Positions 1 through 6,993 are shown, counted from the stretch's first letter. The stretch: DNA of 12,585 bases from VGOB01 sp034435315 (GCA_034435315.1 DAOTYB010000014.1:1-12585), one strand, 5' to 3'. Made by a program: numbers and translations. The notes: generated from the letters alone by a model not told the origin.

Positions 1-117
1 GATTACCGACTGTATCCAGACCGCCCCTACAAAACACAGAAACGAGTTGGAAACCTTGTTATCGTGGAGTTTTCAGTCATTTGAAAAAGTCCAAATCTCA
101 ACCGTTTAGAGTATAAC
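1..117. other. Left-edge stretch with no recognisable gene
   Basis: Two forward frames stay open from the window edge to about position 110, but neither translation resembles a protein I recognise and neither has a visible start. Short A/T-rich stretches occur near 81-117, but I find no -35/-10 pair with acceptable spacing. The promoter of the downstream NTPase gene probably lies here, and I cannot place it. Confidence 0.3.
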
Positions 118-221
118 GTTTCCGTTATGACCCTGCGTCTCATCATTCTCACCACGGGTCGAACGCGCTGCAGATTCGACCGGGAGTTTCCGTTATGACC
201 CTGCGTCTCATCATTCTCACC
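118..221 (+). repeat. 36-bp direct repeat covering the start of the NTPase gene
   Basis: Positions 118-153 and 186-221 are identical over 36 bp, including the sequence before the ATG and the first nine codons (MTLRLIILT). The repeat offset is 68 bp, which is not a multiple of three. The first copy therefore opens a 23-codon reading frame (127-198) whose TGA overlaps the real ATG at 195 as ATGA. The second copy is preceded by GGGAG at 182-186, a better ribosome-binding site than anything before the first copy. The pattern fits a small local duplication of the 5' end of the gene. Confidence 0.85.
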
Positions 222-812
222 GGCGGGCCGGGCGGCGGCAAGACCGCGCTGATGGAAGAACTGCTCCCCGAGCCTGCCTGGCGCCGTCGCGTCGCCGCCC
301 TGCCGGAAGCCATTGCGCTCACGCAGGGATTGGTCGTCTCGCCTGCTGATGGGGCGCATCGCCGATGCGCCCTTACTCCAGCGGCTGATGGTTGCCCTGC
401 AAATGGCGCTGGAGATGCCCTGCGCCGCGCTCTGGCAGATGGCCCGCCGCGGCTGGTGCTCTGTCATCGCGGCAGTCTGGATCCGCTGGCGTACTGGCTG
501 GCGCGCGGCTGGGTGGAGGAGGAGTTCTTTGCCTGCACCGCCACCACCCGCCAGGAACACTACAGCCGCTACGATGCCGTCATCCACCTGGTCACCGCAG
601 CAGAGGGGGCGTTGCACGCCTATCGGCGCTATCCCGAAGCGCACCGCGGCGAAACGCCGCAGGAGGCAGTACATCTGGACCGTCTCCTGCGGCGCGTCTG
701 GGGCGGGCATCCGCGCTATGTGTTGATTGACAACGCCGAGCGGGATTGGTCCGCCAAGTCCGCTGCGGCGCGGCAGGCGCTGGAGCAGCGCTGGCGGGAG
801 GTGTTGGGTTGA
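195..812 (+). CDS. P-loop NTPase (AAA_28-like), possibly carrying a compensated frameshift
   Basis: A 205-residue predicted soluble ATP-binding protein. The Walker A motif GGPGGGKT lies at residues 10-17, directly after a hydrophobic first strand (LRLIILT). Further on, LVLCHRGSLD looks like the Walker B/central strand region, followed by PLAYWLARGW, TTRQEHYSRYDAVIHLVTAA and YRRYPEAHR. This pattern is typical of small AAA_28-type NTPases, whose substrate is usually unknown. Residues about 47-73 read poorly in this frame (VVSPADGAHRR onward). The +1 frame over the same DNA (about 340-414) gives LLMGRIADAPLLQRLMVALQ, then MALE, which fits the family better and rejoins this frame at DALRRAL. A base gained near 325-345 and one lost near 414 would explain this while keeping the gene open. 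The start at 195 is chosen for the GGGAG eight bases upstream. The biological role is unknown. Confidence 0.75.
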   Translation: MTLRLIILTGGPGGGKTALMEELLPEPAWRRRVAALPEAIALTQGLVVSPADGAHRRCALTPAADGCPANGAGDALRRALADGPPRLVLCHRGSLDPLAYWLARGWVEEEFFACTATTRQEHYSRYDAVIHLVTAAEGALHAYRRYPEAHRGETPQEAVHLDRLLRRVWGGHPRYVLIDNAERDWSAKSAAARQALEQRWREVLG

Positions 813-967
813 CCAATTCCACCGCGACGCAACAGGCGCACTTGACCGCCGCGCTGGAAGCCCTGAGCGTCCCGCCGGAACGCTGGGAGACAGCCCGCAA
901 CGACGGCTCAACCATCCGGCTATCTGACCATCCGACTACTCGACCATCTGACCATGCGACTATTTGA
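809..967 (+). CDS. Possible small protein overlapping the end of the NTPase gene
   Basis: A TTG start at 809 overlaps the TGA of the NTPase gene (TTGA) and opens a 52-residue frame. Its first half (TNSTATQQAHLTAALEALSV, then PPERWETARND) reads like real protein. The last third is encoded by the 8-bp repeat block and is low-complexity (LSDHPTTRPSDHATI). It may be the start of a former translationally coupled gene now ending in repeat DNA, or chance. I recognise no domain. Confidence 0.25.
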   Translation: MTNSTATQQAHLTAALEALSVPPERWETARNDGSTIRLSDHPTTRPSDHATI

Positions 968-979
968 CTATTCGACTAA
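908..979. repeat. Degenerate 8-bp tandem repeat block, GAC(T/C)A core
   Basis: Nine consecutive 8-bp units can be set out without a gap: TCAACCAT, CCGGCTAT, CTGACCAT, CCGACTAC, TCGACCAT, CTGACCAT, GCGACTAT, TTGACTAT, TCGACTAA. The core is GAC(T/C)A with two or three freely varying bases. The same kind of array, also with a strict 8-bp period, occurs at 11533-11612. The block ends 17 bases before the HEAT gene start and just before its ribosome-binding site. Confidence 0.8.
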
Positions 980-996
980 CCAATAAAGGAGCAACC

Positions 997-1770
997 ATGT
1001 TTCTCTTTGGACCGCCAAACGTAGAGAAGATGCAAGCCCGACGCGATGTGCAAGGACTAATCAAGGTGCTGGGGTATAAGAAGGATGACAAAGTGCGCCA
1101 AGCCGCCGTCGAGGCGCTGGTCAAGATCGGCGCGCCAGCCGTGGAGCCGCTCATCGCCGCGCTCAAAAAAGATGAGGAATGGTACGTGCGCAAAACTGCT
1201 GCTGAAGCGCTGGGGCAGATCGGCGACGTTCGTGCTGTCGAGCCGCTCATCGTCGCGCTCAAGGAGGGGGATATGCGCAGGGTTTCTGCCGAAGCGCTGG
1301 GGAAGATTGGCGACACTCGCGCCGTGGAGCCACTTATCGCCACGCTCAAGGACAAGGATAGCGATGTGTGCAAAGCCGCTGCCGAAGCGCTGGGGAAGAT
1401 TGGCGATGACCGCGCTATCGAGCTGCTCATCGCCGCGCTCAAGACCTGGGAACTGAGCAGAGTCGCCGCCATAGCGCTGGACCGCCTTGGTTGGCAGCCA
1501 GGCGAGGACGAGACTGCAGCCAGGTATTGGATAGCCAAGCAGGAATGGGATAAATGTGCTGCTCTGGGTCCGGTGGCTATGGAGACAAGTCTTTCTTTGC
1601 TTGAGGAAAGTGCCCACGCTGGCGCAGTCGCTCAAGCTACTCATCGGGACTGGTTTTGTTATCTCGACGGGTGTGGATTTGAATCGGTGATGCTTCACTA
1701 CCGTACACTTTTTGGTGCCAAGCTACTCCATTTGGAACGCAACGGGAATCTCCTTTTCCTCATTCAATAA
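997..1770 (+). CDS. HEAT-repeat protein, C-terminus replaced by IS sequence
   Basis: A 257-residue predicted soluble protein. From residue about 13 to 165 it is a row of HEAT/PBS-lyase-type helical repeats of about 30 residues, with recurring AAEALG(K/Q)IGD and RAVEPLI(V/A)(A/T)LK motifs. Such repeats form curved protein-binding surfaces, and the partner cannot be told from sequence. The start at 997 has AAGGAG at 986-991, five bases upstream. The repeats fade after residue 165 (LGWQPGEDETAARYWIAKQE, then WDKC). From codon 233 (base 1694) onward the protein is encoded by the left end of the insertion sequence, giving a 25-residue tail (LHYRTLFGAKLLHLERNGN and on) unrelated to HEAT proteins. 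The gene is therefore probably truncated, although the remaining repeats could still fold. Confidence 0.85.
   Translation: MFLFGPPNVEKMQARRDVQGLIKVLGYKKDDKVRQAAVEALVKIGAPAVEPLIAALKKDEEWYVRKTAAEALGQIGDVRAVEPLIVALKEGDMRRVSAEALGKIGDTRAVEPLIATLKDKDSDVCKAAAEALGKIGDDRAIELLIAALKTWELSRVAAIALDRLGWQPGEDETAARYWIAKQEWDKCAALGPVAMETSLSLLEESAHAGAVAQATHRDWFCYLDGCGFESVMLHYRTLFGAKLLHLERNGNLLFLIQ
1694..1713. repeat. Left terminal inverted repeat of the IS
   Basis: TTCACTACCGTACACTTTTT; an exact reverse complement is at 2848-2867. It lies inside the reading frame of the HEAT-repeat gene. Confidence 0.9.
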
Positions 1771-1832
1771 ATACTCGAGCAAGCGCAAACCCAACTGCAA
1801 GAGACTCAGATCGCAACGTTTGGTGCGATGAA

Positions 1833-2793
1833 TCAGTTTGCGCTACTCGTCTCGCCCAGCACGCCCAAATGGATAATCCAGATATACGCCAGACAGGCGG
1901 CCATCATCAAACGGGACAGACGGCTTGGGTCACTCAGATGACTTTTGTGCAGATGAAAGCCCCGACTTTTCTGATCCGAGAAGAACGTCTCAATGCGTGC
2001 GCGTTTTCGATACCACTGGCACGCCTCTTCAGCCGACTGGAAGTTGGTCAGGAGATACAGTGGTTCCTCATAGCCCTGCTCCCACCAAGCAATGGCGTGC
2101 ACAGGTCCATAGCCATGCTGGCGCAAGGTCACCGCAGGCAGACTGATCAGTTCGCCCGCTTGGACTCCGACCTTTTCAAAATTGAATTCCTGCTCGGCGC
2201 AGCACAAGACGATGTTCTTGGCAGTGCGGCTGACATAGTGCCATCCGTAGCCCTCCAGCGTCGCTTGCAACGACACCCCATCGAACTCGCCATCGCCCAA
2301 GAAGACCACCTGCGCCCCCGCTGGAATCAAGGGACGCACCTGTTCCAGCAAGGCGAGGTGGGTGTCTTCGGGTAAGTGCCCTTTGCGTCCCTTGACGACC
2401 AGCCAGGCGATGGGGAGCGCCCGCTTCTGGTAGACCACGCTGATCATCAGGGTCACACAGCCGCGCCCGACGGCACTCCCATCCATAATCAAGCCGAGCG
2501 GACGGACTGTCAGACTCTGCAAAGGGCTGGATGAAGGGCAGGAAATAGATCTCGACCTCCACCTCCTCGTTGTTAATCCAGCGCGAGAAGCGTTTGGTAC
2601 GACTGTCGGGATGTGTGTCATCGGGGACCTGGGTGGCGATGAGCGGCAGGTTGGTGCGTTTGCTACCTACAATTCCACTGATCAATCCTGCCAGGGTATT
2701 CAGGTGGCGGGCAAGATTACCTTGGGGTGTCTTGGGGTAGAGCCAGTTCAAAGCTTATCGAATGGCACGGTATCGGCGCACATTGTCGCTCAT
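1833..2793 (-). pseudogene. IS4-family DDE transposase, broken by a stop codon and a frameshift
   Basis: The intact ancestor would start at ATG 2793-2791, preceded by AGGAG (CCAGGAGTAACT). It reads MSDNVRRYRAIR and then meets an in-frame TAA at 2757-2755. The same frame continues with ALNWLYPKTPQGNLARHLNT to IYFLPFIQPF, where the frame changes near 2519-2526 (CCCTTTGCAG on the minus strand). The second frame carries the catalytic core: IMDGSAVGRG with the first Asp, FLGDGEFDG with the second Asp, and the perfect IS4 signature YRKRARIETFFSDQK (Y-x2-R-x3-E-x6-K). It ends at TGA 1835-1833. The catalytic residues are intact, so decay is probably recent. Programmed frameshifting seems unlikely because the upstream TAA also blocks expression. 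Confidence 0.85.
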
Positions 2794-2847
2794 AGTTACT
2801 CCTGGGCTTGGAATGTGCTATGGAGTATACCATGAGTCAACCCCCAG

Positions 2848-2867
2848 AAAAAGTGTACGGTAGTGAA
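2848..2867. repeat. Right terminal inverted repeat of the IS
   Basis: AAAAAGTGTACGGTAGTGAA, the exact reverse complement of 1694-1713. The GTG at 2863 that opens the glycosidase remnant lies inside this repeat. Confidence 0.9.
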
Positions 2868-3723
2868 TCGTTACATCGAAATCTGGAACGAACCGGACAA
2901 TCAGCAATTCTGGCCCAAGCCGCATACCGCCGTCGAATATTTTCAGTTGTACGCCGAGACCGCGCGCGCACTCAAGCAAGCCTTTCCAGATGTGTTGGTC
3001 GGCGGACCCGGACTGACGCCGGCAGGCGCGCTTGCGCCGCAAGGCAACAAATGGACGCGCGATTTCCTGACGTTCGTCAAACAGAACAACGCGCCGCTGG
3101 ATTTCTTTTCGTGGCATCTCTACTCGAACAATCCCAACGACTGGGGCACTGCTGCCAGGTTCTATCGAGGTGAACTGGATGCCCTCGGCTTCCGTACGAC
3201 GACAATGCACGTGACCGAGTGGAATACCAAGATTCGGCAAGTGGGAGACACCAGCGCCGAGGCAATCGCTTTGCGCACCGGCGGCAAAGGCGCAGCCATC
3301 TTGACAGCGGTATGGATCGCGATGCAGGAGAATGGCATCACCGTTGCAACGATCTATCGCGGTCCCGATCCGGCGCTGGATGCCAAGACGTTCTATGGCA
3401 TCTTCTATGCCGATGGCAAACCGAAACGCAGCGCACTGGTGTTTTCATTGTGGGTGAAACTTGCCGCGCATCCACAACGCCTTGCGCTCACCTATACATC
3501 CAGCACGAACCTCTGGGCGCTTGCCGGGCAAAACGCCGCCGGCGAAATCGCGCTCTTGCTCGCGAATCCAACTCCCACGCCGATTCGGTACAGCGTGGCG
3601 GCGCATCGCGCGGTGATGCTGTGGCAAGTAAACGATGCGAGCGATCAAATGCAGTCGCTTGTTCCGACGAGCACAACAATCGAGTTGGGTGGGTACACGA
3701 TCCAACTGGTGATGCTCAAGTAA
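2863..3723 (+). pseudogene. GH39-like glycoside hydrolase, N-terminal half missing
   Basis: The open frame runs from inside the IS right end to TAA at 3721-3723. Native sequence begins at about 2868, only a few residues before RYIEIWNEPD, which carries the presumed acid/base Glu of clan-A glycosidases (codon 2890-2892). The presumed nucleophile lies in HVTEWNT (codon 3217-3219). YFQLYAETARALKQAFPDV, VGGPGLT and DFFSWHLYS match the GH39 barrel pattern, and a beta-rich C-terminal domain follows (ANPTPTPIRYSV to YTIQLVMLK). A GH39 enzyme has roughly 150 or more residues before the NEP motif, and these are absent along with any signal peptide. The family includes beta-xylosidases and related enzymes, but the substrate here cannot be assigned. 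There is no ribosome-binding site, and the GTG at 2863 is an accident of the IS end. Confidence 0.8.
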
Positions 3724-3748
3724 AAAAGTCCGGTTTCATCGAACAACG

Positions 3749-3773
3749 TAGCACAGGATTGAATCCTGCGCCA
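3749..3773. repeat. REP-like palindrome around CAGGATTGAATCCTG
   Basis: CAGGATT / G / AATCCTG at 3754-3768 is a perfect palindrome with a one-base centre. The pairing extends with two mismatches to about 3749-3773. It lies between the glycosidase stop and the lipoprotein gene. Confidence 0.6.
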
Positions 3774-3849
3774 CGCTATCGTTGTATTTTCAAGAGAACT
3801 TGCGTTCACCAGCGTTCGGATGAAAATATCTATGAAGGACGCGAAGATT

Positions 3850-3880
3850 CACGAAGGTTTTTTCTTTGTGTTCCTTCGTG
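3850..3880. repeat. Inverted repeat CACGAAGG / CCTTCGTG
   Basis: Eight-base arms at 3850-3857 and 3873-3880 flank a 15-base T-rich loop. It may be an interspersed repeat. The T-run lies in the loop, not after the stem, so it does not look like a Rho-independent terminator. It is 27 bases upstream of the lipoprotein start. Confidence 0.55.
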
Positions 3881-3907
3881 GACAAACGTATTTGCAAGGG
3901 GGTACAA

Positions 3908-5210
3908 GTGAAACGTGTGATCATCCTCGTGGCGCTTGTATTGAGCGCGTGCGTTGCCAGAACGCCGGCGCGATCGGGAACGCCCACTGTCACGCCTACC
4001 CCGCGCGTGACCCGCACTCACGCAACCATCGCCCACTGTCAGTCCCGCGTCTCCCTCGATTCTCTGGGAAAAAGAATTCGACAACAATGGCAAGGCGGAT
4101 ATTGCGGCAGGTGTGGTGGAAACGCCCGACGGCAATCTGGTTATCGTCGGCGTTACAGGTCCAACGCCCTGTGTGCCGTGGTGCAATACGGATGGTTGGA
4201 TCATCAAAGTTAATGCACGCGGCAATCTCCTCTGGACGCGTCAGGTCGGTGGCAATGGCGCCGACGTGCTCACCTCGGTCATTCTCAAAGGGAACAACTA
4301 TTTGGTCACAGGTAGCAAGCACGCCCCTCCCAATGCGTACCAGACCTGGCTGTTGGAGATCGCGCCCGATGGTAAAGTGGTCTGGGAAAAAACGCTGGGC
4401 GGCAGCCAGGATGAATTTGTTGTAGAAACCATTGCCACCCTCGATGGGAATTTTTTGATGACCGGTCGAACACAATCGTATGGCGTTCAGGATGGCAAAG
4501 GGGATGTCTGGCTGGTCAAGTTCGATCCAAAAGGTGAGATACTCTGGAGTAAGACGTACGACCTGGGGGCAGAAGATGGCGGCACATCGCTTATCGCCTG
4601 GGGCTCCGATCGCCACATCATCACTGCCAACTCTTGCACCGCTGATTGTCGCAGTGTGTTGACTCCACAAGGCTTTACCACCTATCTCGTGGTGGATGCC
4701 AGCGGGAATATCCTCAAGAGCAAAACCTTCAAAGAGGGTCCTAAAAACAAATTTGCAAAGATCAAACCGACCCGCGATGGTGGCGCGATTATTGCTGGTG
4801 CAACCAGTATGCAGGAGCGATTCCCCAGCGAAGACACTTGGATTATCAAACTGGATGCCAATGCCGATGTGGTGTGGACAAAAATCTTCAACAGTTACAG
4901 TCGTTACGACGGTGCCCGTGATATTATCCAAACGCCTGACGGTGGCTATGTGGTGGCGGCTTATTCGCAGGCGTATCAAACGCCAGAGATGAACTTTGAC
5001 AATTTCTGGCTGGTGAGATTGAATAGCACCGGCGAGATTCTCTGGTCACGCACCTGGGGCGGACCGGACAATGACGATCCTATCTCCATCATCCTCACTT
5101 CCGATGGCAGCATCGTATTCGCCGGCTTCAAGGACGCTGTTTCATGGCCGCTCGACAAGATTCCCGGGCAATCGAATTTCTACGTCATCAAAATGCTCGA
5201 CCGTCCGTAA
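3908..5210 (+). CDS. Beta-propeller lipoprotein, frameshifted in the N-terminal linker
   Basis: A GTG start at 3908 with AAGGGGG five bases upstream gives a lipoprotein signal: KR, then IILVALVLSAC with lipobox LSAC and the lipidated Cys at residue 15, then a Thr/Pro linker (TPTVTPTPRVT). This frame is lost after about 4011. The frame one base further on is open from 4011 and continues smoothly as QPSPTVSPASPSILWEKEFD. One extra base between about 4011 and 4035 therefore splits the gene. The larger part holds about six repeats of 50-60 residues, each ending in patterns such as WIIKVNARGNLLW, WLLEIAPDGKVVW, WLVKFDPKGEILW and WLVRLNSTGEILW. These are typical PQQ-like or delta-60-type propeller blades. 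The corrected protein is about 434 residues, probably anchored outside the membrane, with unknown ligand. If not a sequencing error, only an unanchored propeller starting internally could be made. Confidence 0.75.
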
Positions 5211-5261
5211 GGACACACCACTAGCCGGCTATCCTTTGCGACCGCTGTAACGTATGTATTT

Positions 5262-5801
5262 ATGGACGCCTCCTCATCCGAAGCAACACTGATTCAGCAA
5301 GCGCAACAGGGCGATGCCAAAGCGTTTGGGCAATTGTACGAGCGCTATGCCGATCGCGTCTATCGCTATCTGGCGTTTCGTTTGCGCGATGCGATGGAGG
5401 CGGAAGATTTGACGGCAGAGACGTTCATCCGCGTCTTGCAACACCTGCCGCATTATCGTCCTCACGGAACGCCGTGGGGCGCGTGGCTCTTTCGCATTGC
5501 CCACAATGTTTTGATTGATCACTGGCGTCACTCTACGCGCCACCAACCCCTCGCGCTGGAAAACGGCGCCACCGTTGAAAACGGCACCGCCGCGCGTGCG
5601 CTGCACCACGTCCTGACGCGCGCCGATCTGGAACGCGGCATCGCACAATTGACCGATTTGCAACAACAAGCCATCACCTTGCGTTTCATCGCTGGCTGCT
5701 CCATCGCCGAGACCGCGTACGTTATGCAACGCAGCGAACAAGCCGTCAAGGATTTGCAACACAAGGCACTGATTGCCTTGCGCAAGAGTCTGGAGCGATA
5801 A
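5262..5801 (+). CDS. ECF-type RNA polymerase sigma factor
   Basis: A 179-residue sigma-70 family protein with the compact ECF layout. Region 2 covers residues about 10-90 (AFGQLYERYADRVYRYLAF, AEDLTAETFIRVLQHL, AWLFRIAHNVLIDHWR). A short variable linker follows, then region 4 at about 125-175 (LTDLQQQAITLRFIAGCSIA, RSEQAVKDLQHKALIALRK), which binds the -35 element. It lies 51 bases after the lipoprotein gene on the same strand. No clear ribosome-binding site precedes ATG 5262, so it may be poorly or leaderlessly translated. Its TAA shares its last A with the ATG of the next gene, the usual arrangement for a sigma factor and its membrane regulator. The signal and regulon are unknown. A deleted second copy of part of this gene is at 9771-9833. 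Confidence 0.92.
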   Translation: MDASSSEATLIQQAQQGDAKAFGQLYERYADRVYRYLAFRLRDAMEAEDLTAETFIRVLQHLPHYRPHGTPWGAWLFRIAHNVLIDHWRHSTRHQPLALENGATVENGTAARALHHVLTRADLERGIAQLTDLQQQAITLRFIAGCSIAETAYVMQRSEQAVKDLQHKALIALRKSLER

Positions 5802-6520
5802 TGAAGCCCCAGGATATTTTGCAAGAATGCTTGGAACGTTTGGAACAAGGCGAATCACTCGAAACCGTCCTGGCGCGCTATCCAACTCAACGCGATGAAT
5901 TGGCACCCCTTGTCGCGCTGGCAACGCAGGTTCGCCAAGCGGCGCCATCGTTCAACGAATCCGCCAAAAGTCGAGTGCGCTATCAAGTGTATGGTGCGGC
6001 ACGTGTGCGTGCGGTGCCGCGCGCGCATCCGGCGTGGCAAACGTGGCTCGCGCGTGTGGCGAGTTCGGTGCTGATGGTGATGGTGCTGGGAGCAAGCGCG
6101 TTGGTCGCCACCGCCGAGAGTGCGCCGGGCAAGCCCCTCTTTCCGGCGCGCGCCCTGTTCAACGAAGCGCGCGCCCAACGCATCGCCGATCCGCGCGCCG
6201 CGCTAGAGTTGCATCTCCAGAACGCCGAGGAGCGCCTGGAGGATGTGCGGATTCGCTATCAACGTCATCAACTGAACGAAGCCGCTATTTTTTGGATGGT
6301 CGGCGCGACCGAGAATCTGATGGTAACCGTGGAAAATCATCCGTACGTGCTGGACCATGCACTGCTCGCGCGTATCCGCCGGTTGATTCTTACCGAGCGT
6401 GCGCTTTTGCGTGATCTGATTAAAAACGCGCCGGTGGAACGCGCCCGTCGCAACGCGGAAACGCTCTATCAACTCTCTGCCACCTGGGAGCCGCTATTGA
6501 ATCGCGGGTTGGGCAGATAA
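5801..6520 (+). CDS. DUF5667-like membrane protein, putative anti-sigma factor
   Basis: A 239-residue protein whose ATG overlaps the sigma factor stop by one base. Residues 1-60 form a cytoplasmic helical part (ILQECLERLEQGESLETVLA, RYPTQRDELAPLVALA). One membrane helix lies at about 83-104 (LARVASSVLMVMVLGASALV). The outer part begins with SAPGKPLFPARALFNEARAQ and continues with LELHLQNAEERLEDV, a pattern typical of the DUF5667 domain in Chloroflexota and Actinobacteria. The arrangement of sigma factor, one membrane span and an external helical domain suggests that it binds the sigma factor at the membrane and releases it on an external cue. That is inferred from position and topology; no ZAS-type zinc motif is visible. 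The last 200 bp are duplicated at 9876-10078. Confidence 0.8.
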   Translation: MKPQDILQECLERLEQGESLETVLARYPTQRDELAPLVALATQVRQAAPSFNESAKSRVRYQVYGAARVRAVPRAHPAWQTWLARVASSVLMVMVLGASALVATAESAPGKPLFPARALFNEARAQRIADPRAALELHLQNAEERLEDVRIRYQRHQLNEAAIFWMVGATENLMVTVENHPYVLDHALLARIRRLILTERALLRDLIKNAPVERARRNAETLYQLSATWEPLLNRGLGR

Positions 6521-6522
6521 TC

Positions 6523-6542
6523 AGAAACCAGGTTTCTTGCAG
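6523..6542. repeat. AGAAACC-type palindromic repeat, copy 1
   Basis: AGAAACC A GGTTTCT (6523-6537) is a perfect palindrome around one base and is followed by TGCAG. It begins two bases after the anti-sigma stop codon and ends where the ABC ATPase remnant starts. Related copies are at 9744-9763 and 10084-10116. Confidence 0.8.
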
Positions 6543-6907
6543 AAACTACACCTGATCGGCGCGATGGATACACCGACGCGGGGCGAGGTGTGGTTGAACG
6601 GGCGCAGTCTAGCACGACTGGGCGACGGCGAACGCACTTGCTTGTGCTGTCGTGAAATCGGTTTTGTCTTTCAAACGTTCAACCTGCTGCCGATGCTGAC
6701 CGCGTGCGAGAACCTCGAGATTGCGCTGCGTCTCGCGGGCGTCCCATCGCGCGAACGTGTTGCACGAGCTCGCGGTCGGGCTGGACGCGCGATGGAAGCA
6801 TTTGCCGCGACAATTATCGGGCGGCGAACGCCAGCGCGTCGCGATTGCCCGCGCATTCACCAATCGCCCAAAACTGTTGCTCGCCGACGGACCAACAGGG
6901 AATCTTA
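6541..6907 (+). pseudogene. ABC-transporter ATPase remnant (MacB/LolD-type)
   Basis: The fragment begins just after where a Walker A would be (KLHLIGAMDTPTRGEVWLNG), so the nucleotide-binding loop is missing. The Q-loop region is present (IGFVFQTFNLLPMLTACENL). Near 6754-6760 a deletion changes the frame. The second frame carries VLHELAVGLDARWKHLPRQL, the signature LSGGERQRVAIARA and a Walker B reading LLLADGPTGN. The usual Glu after the Walker B Asp has become Gly, which would abolish hydrolysis. The fragment stops where the D-loop Asp is expected and runs into repeat DNA. It matches the ATPase type that works with FtsX/MacB-like permeases, but no permease is nearby. Truncated at both ends, it cannot be functional. 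Confidence 0.85.
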
Positions 6908-6912
6908 AGGAC

Positions 6913-6954
6913 TTGCTGCCTCCGCAGGCTGACTTTTAGCTACCGTAGGGCGGC
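6913..6954. repeat. Degenerate copy of the GCCTCCGCAGGC repeat
   Basis: It shares CCTCCGCAGGC, the following TTTTAGC/TTCTAGC and GTAGGGCGGC/GCAGGGCGGC with 7070-7108. Its second hairpin has decayed (CTACCGTAGGGCGGC). It directly abuts the 3' break of the ABC ATPase remnant. Confidence 0.6.
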
Positions 6955-6977
6955 GTGATAGTTCCTGCGTTCGATTT

Positions 6978-6993
6978 TGCCCTGGCGTCTGGT
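6978..6993 (+). repeat. 16-bp direct repeat, copy 1
   Basis: TGCCCTGGCGTCTGGT recurs exactly at 7223-7238. In this copy the TGCCCTG can also pair with CAGGGCA at 6994-7000. The second copy lies only 9 bases upstream of the promoter -35 box. Confidence 0.7.

Larger units (their letters stand above)
1694..2867 (-). mobile_element. IS4-family insertion sequence (degenerate), 1,174 bp
   Basis: The ends are perfect 20-bp inverted repeats, TTCACTACCGTACACTTTTT at 1694-1713 and its reverse complement at 2848-2867. A single transposase gene lies between them on the minus strand. Size, end structure and the YREK-type transposase fit the IS4 family. I see no convincing target-site duplication: the left flank reads ...CGGTGATGC and the right flank TCGTTACAT.... 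Both flanking genes are cut at the element boundary. The element is probably inactive because its transposase is broken, although the ends look usable in trans. Confidence 0.85.

Noticed and set aside
27..911. Long open frame on the minus strand opposite the NTPase gene
   Set aside because: Its translation is low-complexity and Arg/Ala/Pro-rich with no domain. It mirrors the GC-rich codons of the plus-strand gene, which has a clear Walker A motif.
908..979. CRISPR-like array
   Set aside because: The units are only 8 bp and contiguous, with no spacers of 25-40 bp and no cas genes.
2519..2526. Programmed ribosomal frameshift in the IS transposase
   Set aside because: IS4-family transposases normally use one frame, the site is not a known slippery heptamer, and an in-frame TAA upstream would block expression anyway.
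3996..4979. 327-codon open frame on the minus strand opposite the propeller lipoprotein
   Set aside because: It has no recognisable domain or ribosome-binding site. The plus strand carries regular propeller repeats over the same DNA.
5274..5948. Minus-strand open frame opposite the sigma factor
   Set aside because: The plus strand encodes unmistakable sigma regions 2 and 4; the antisense frame is a by-product of codon bias.
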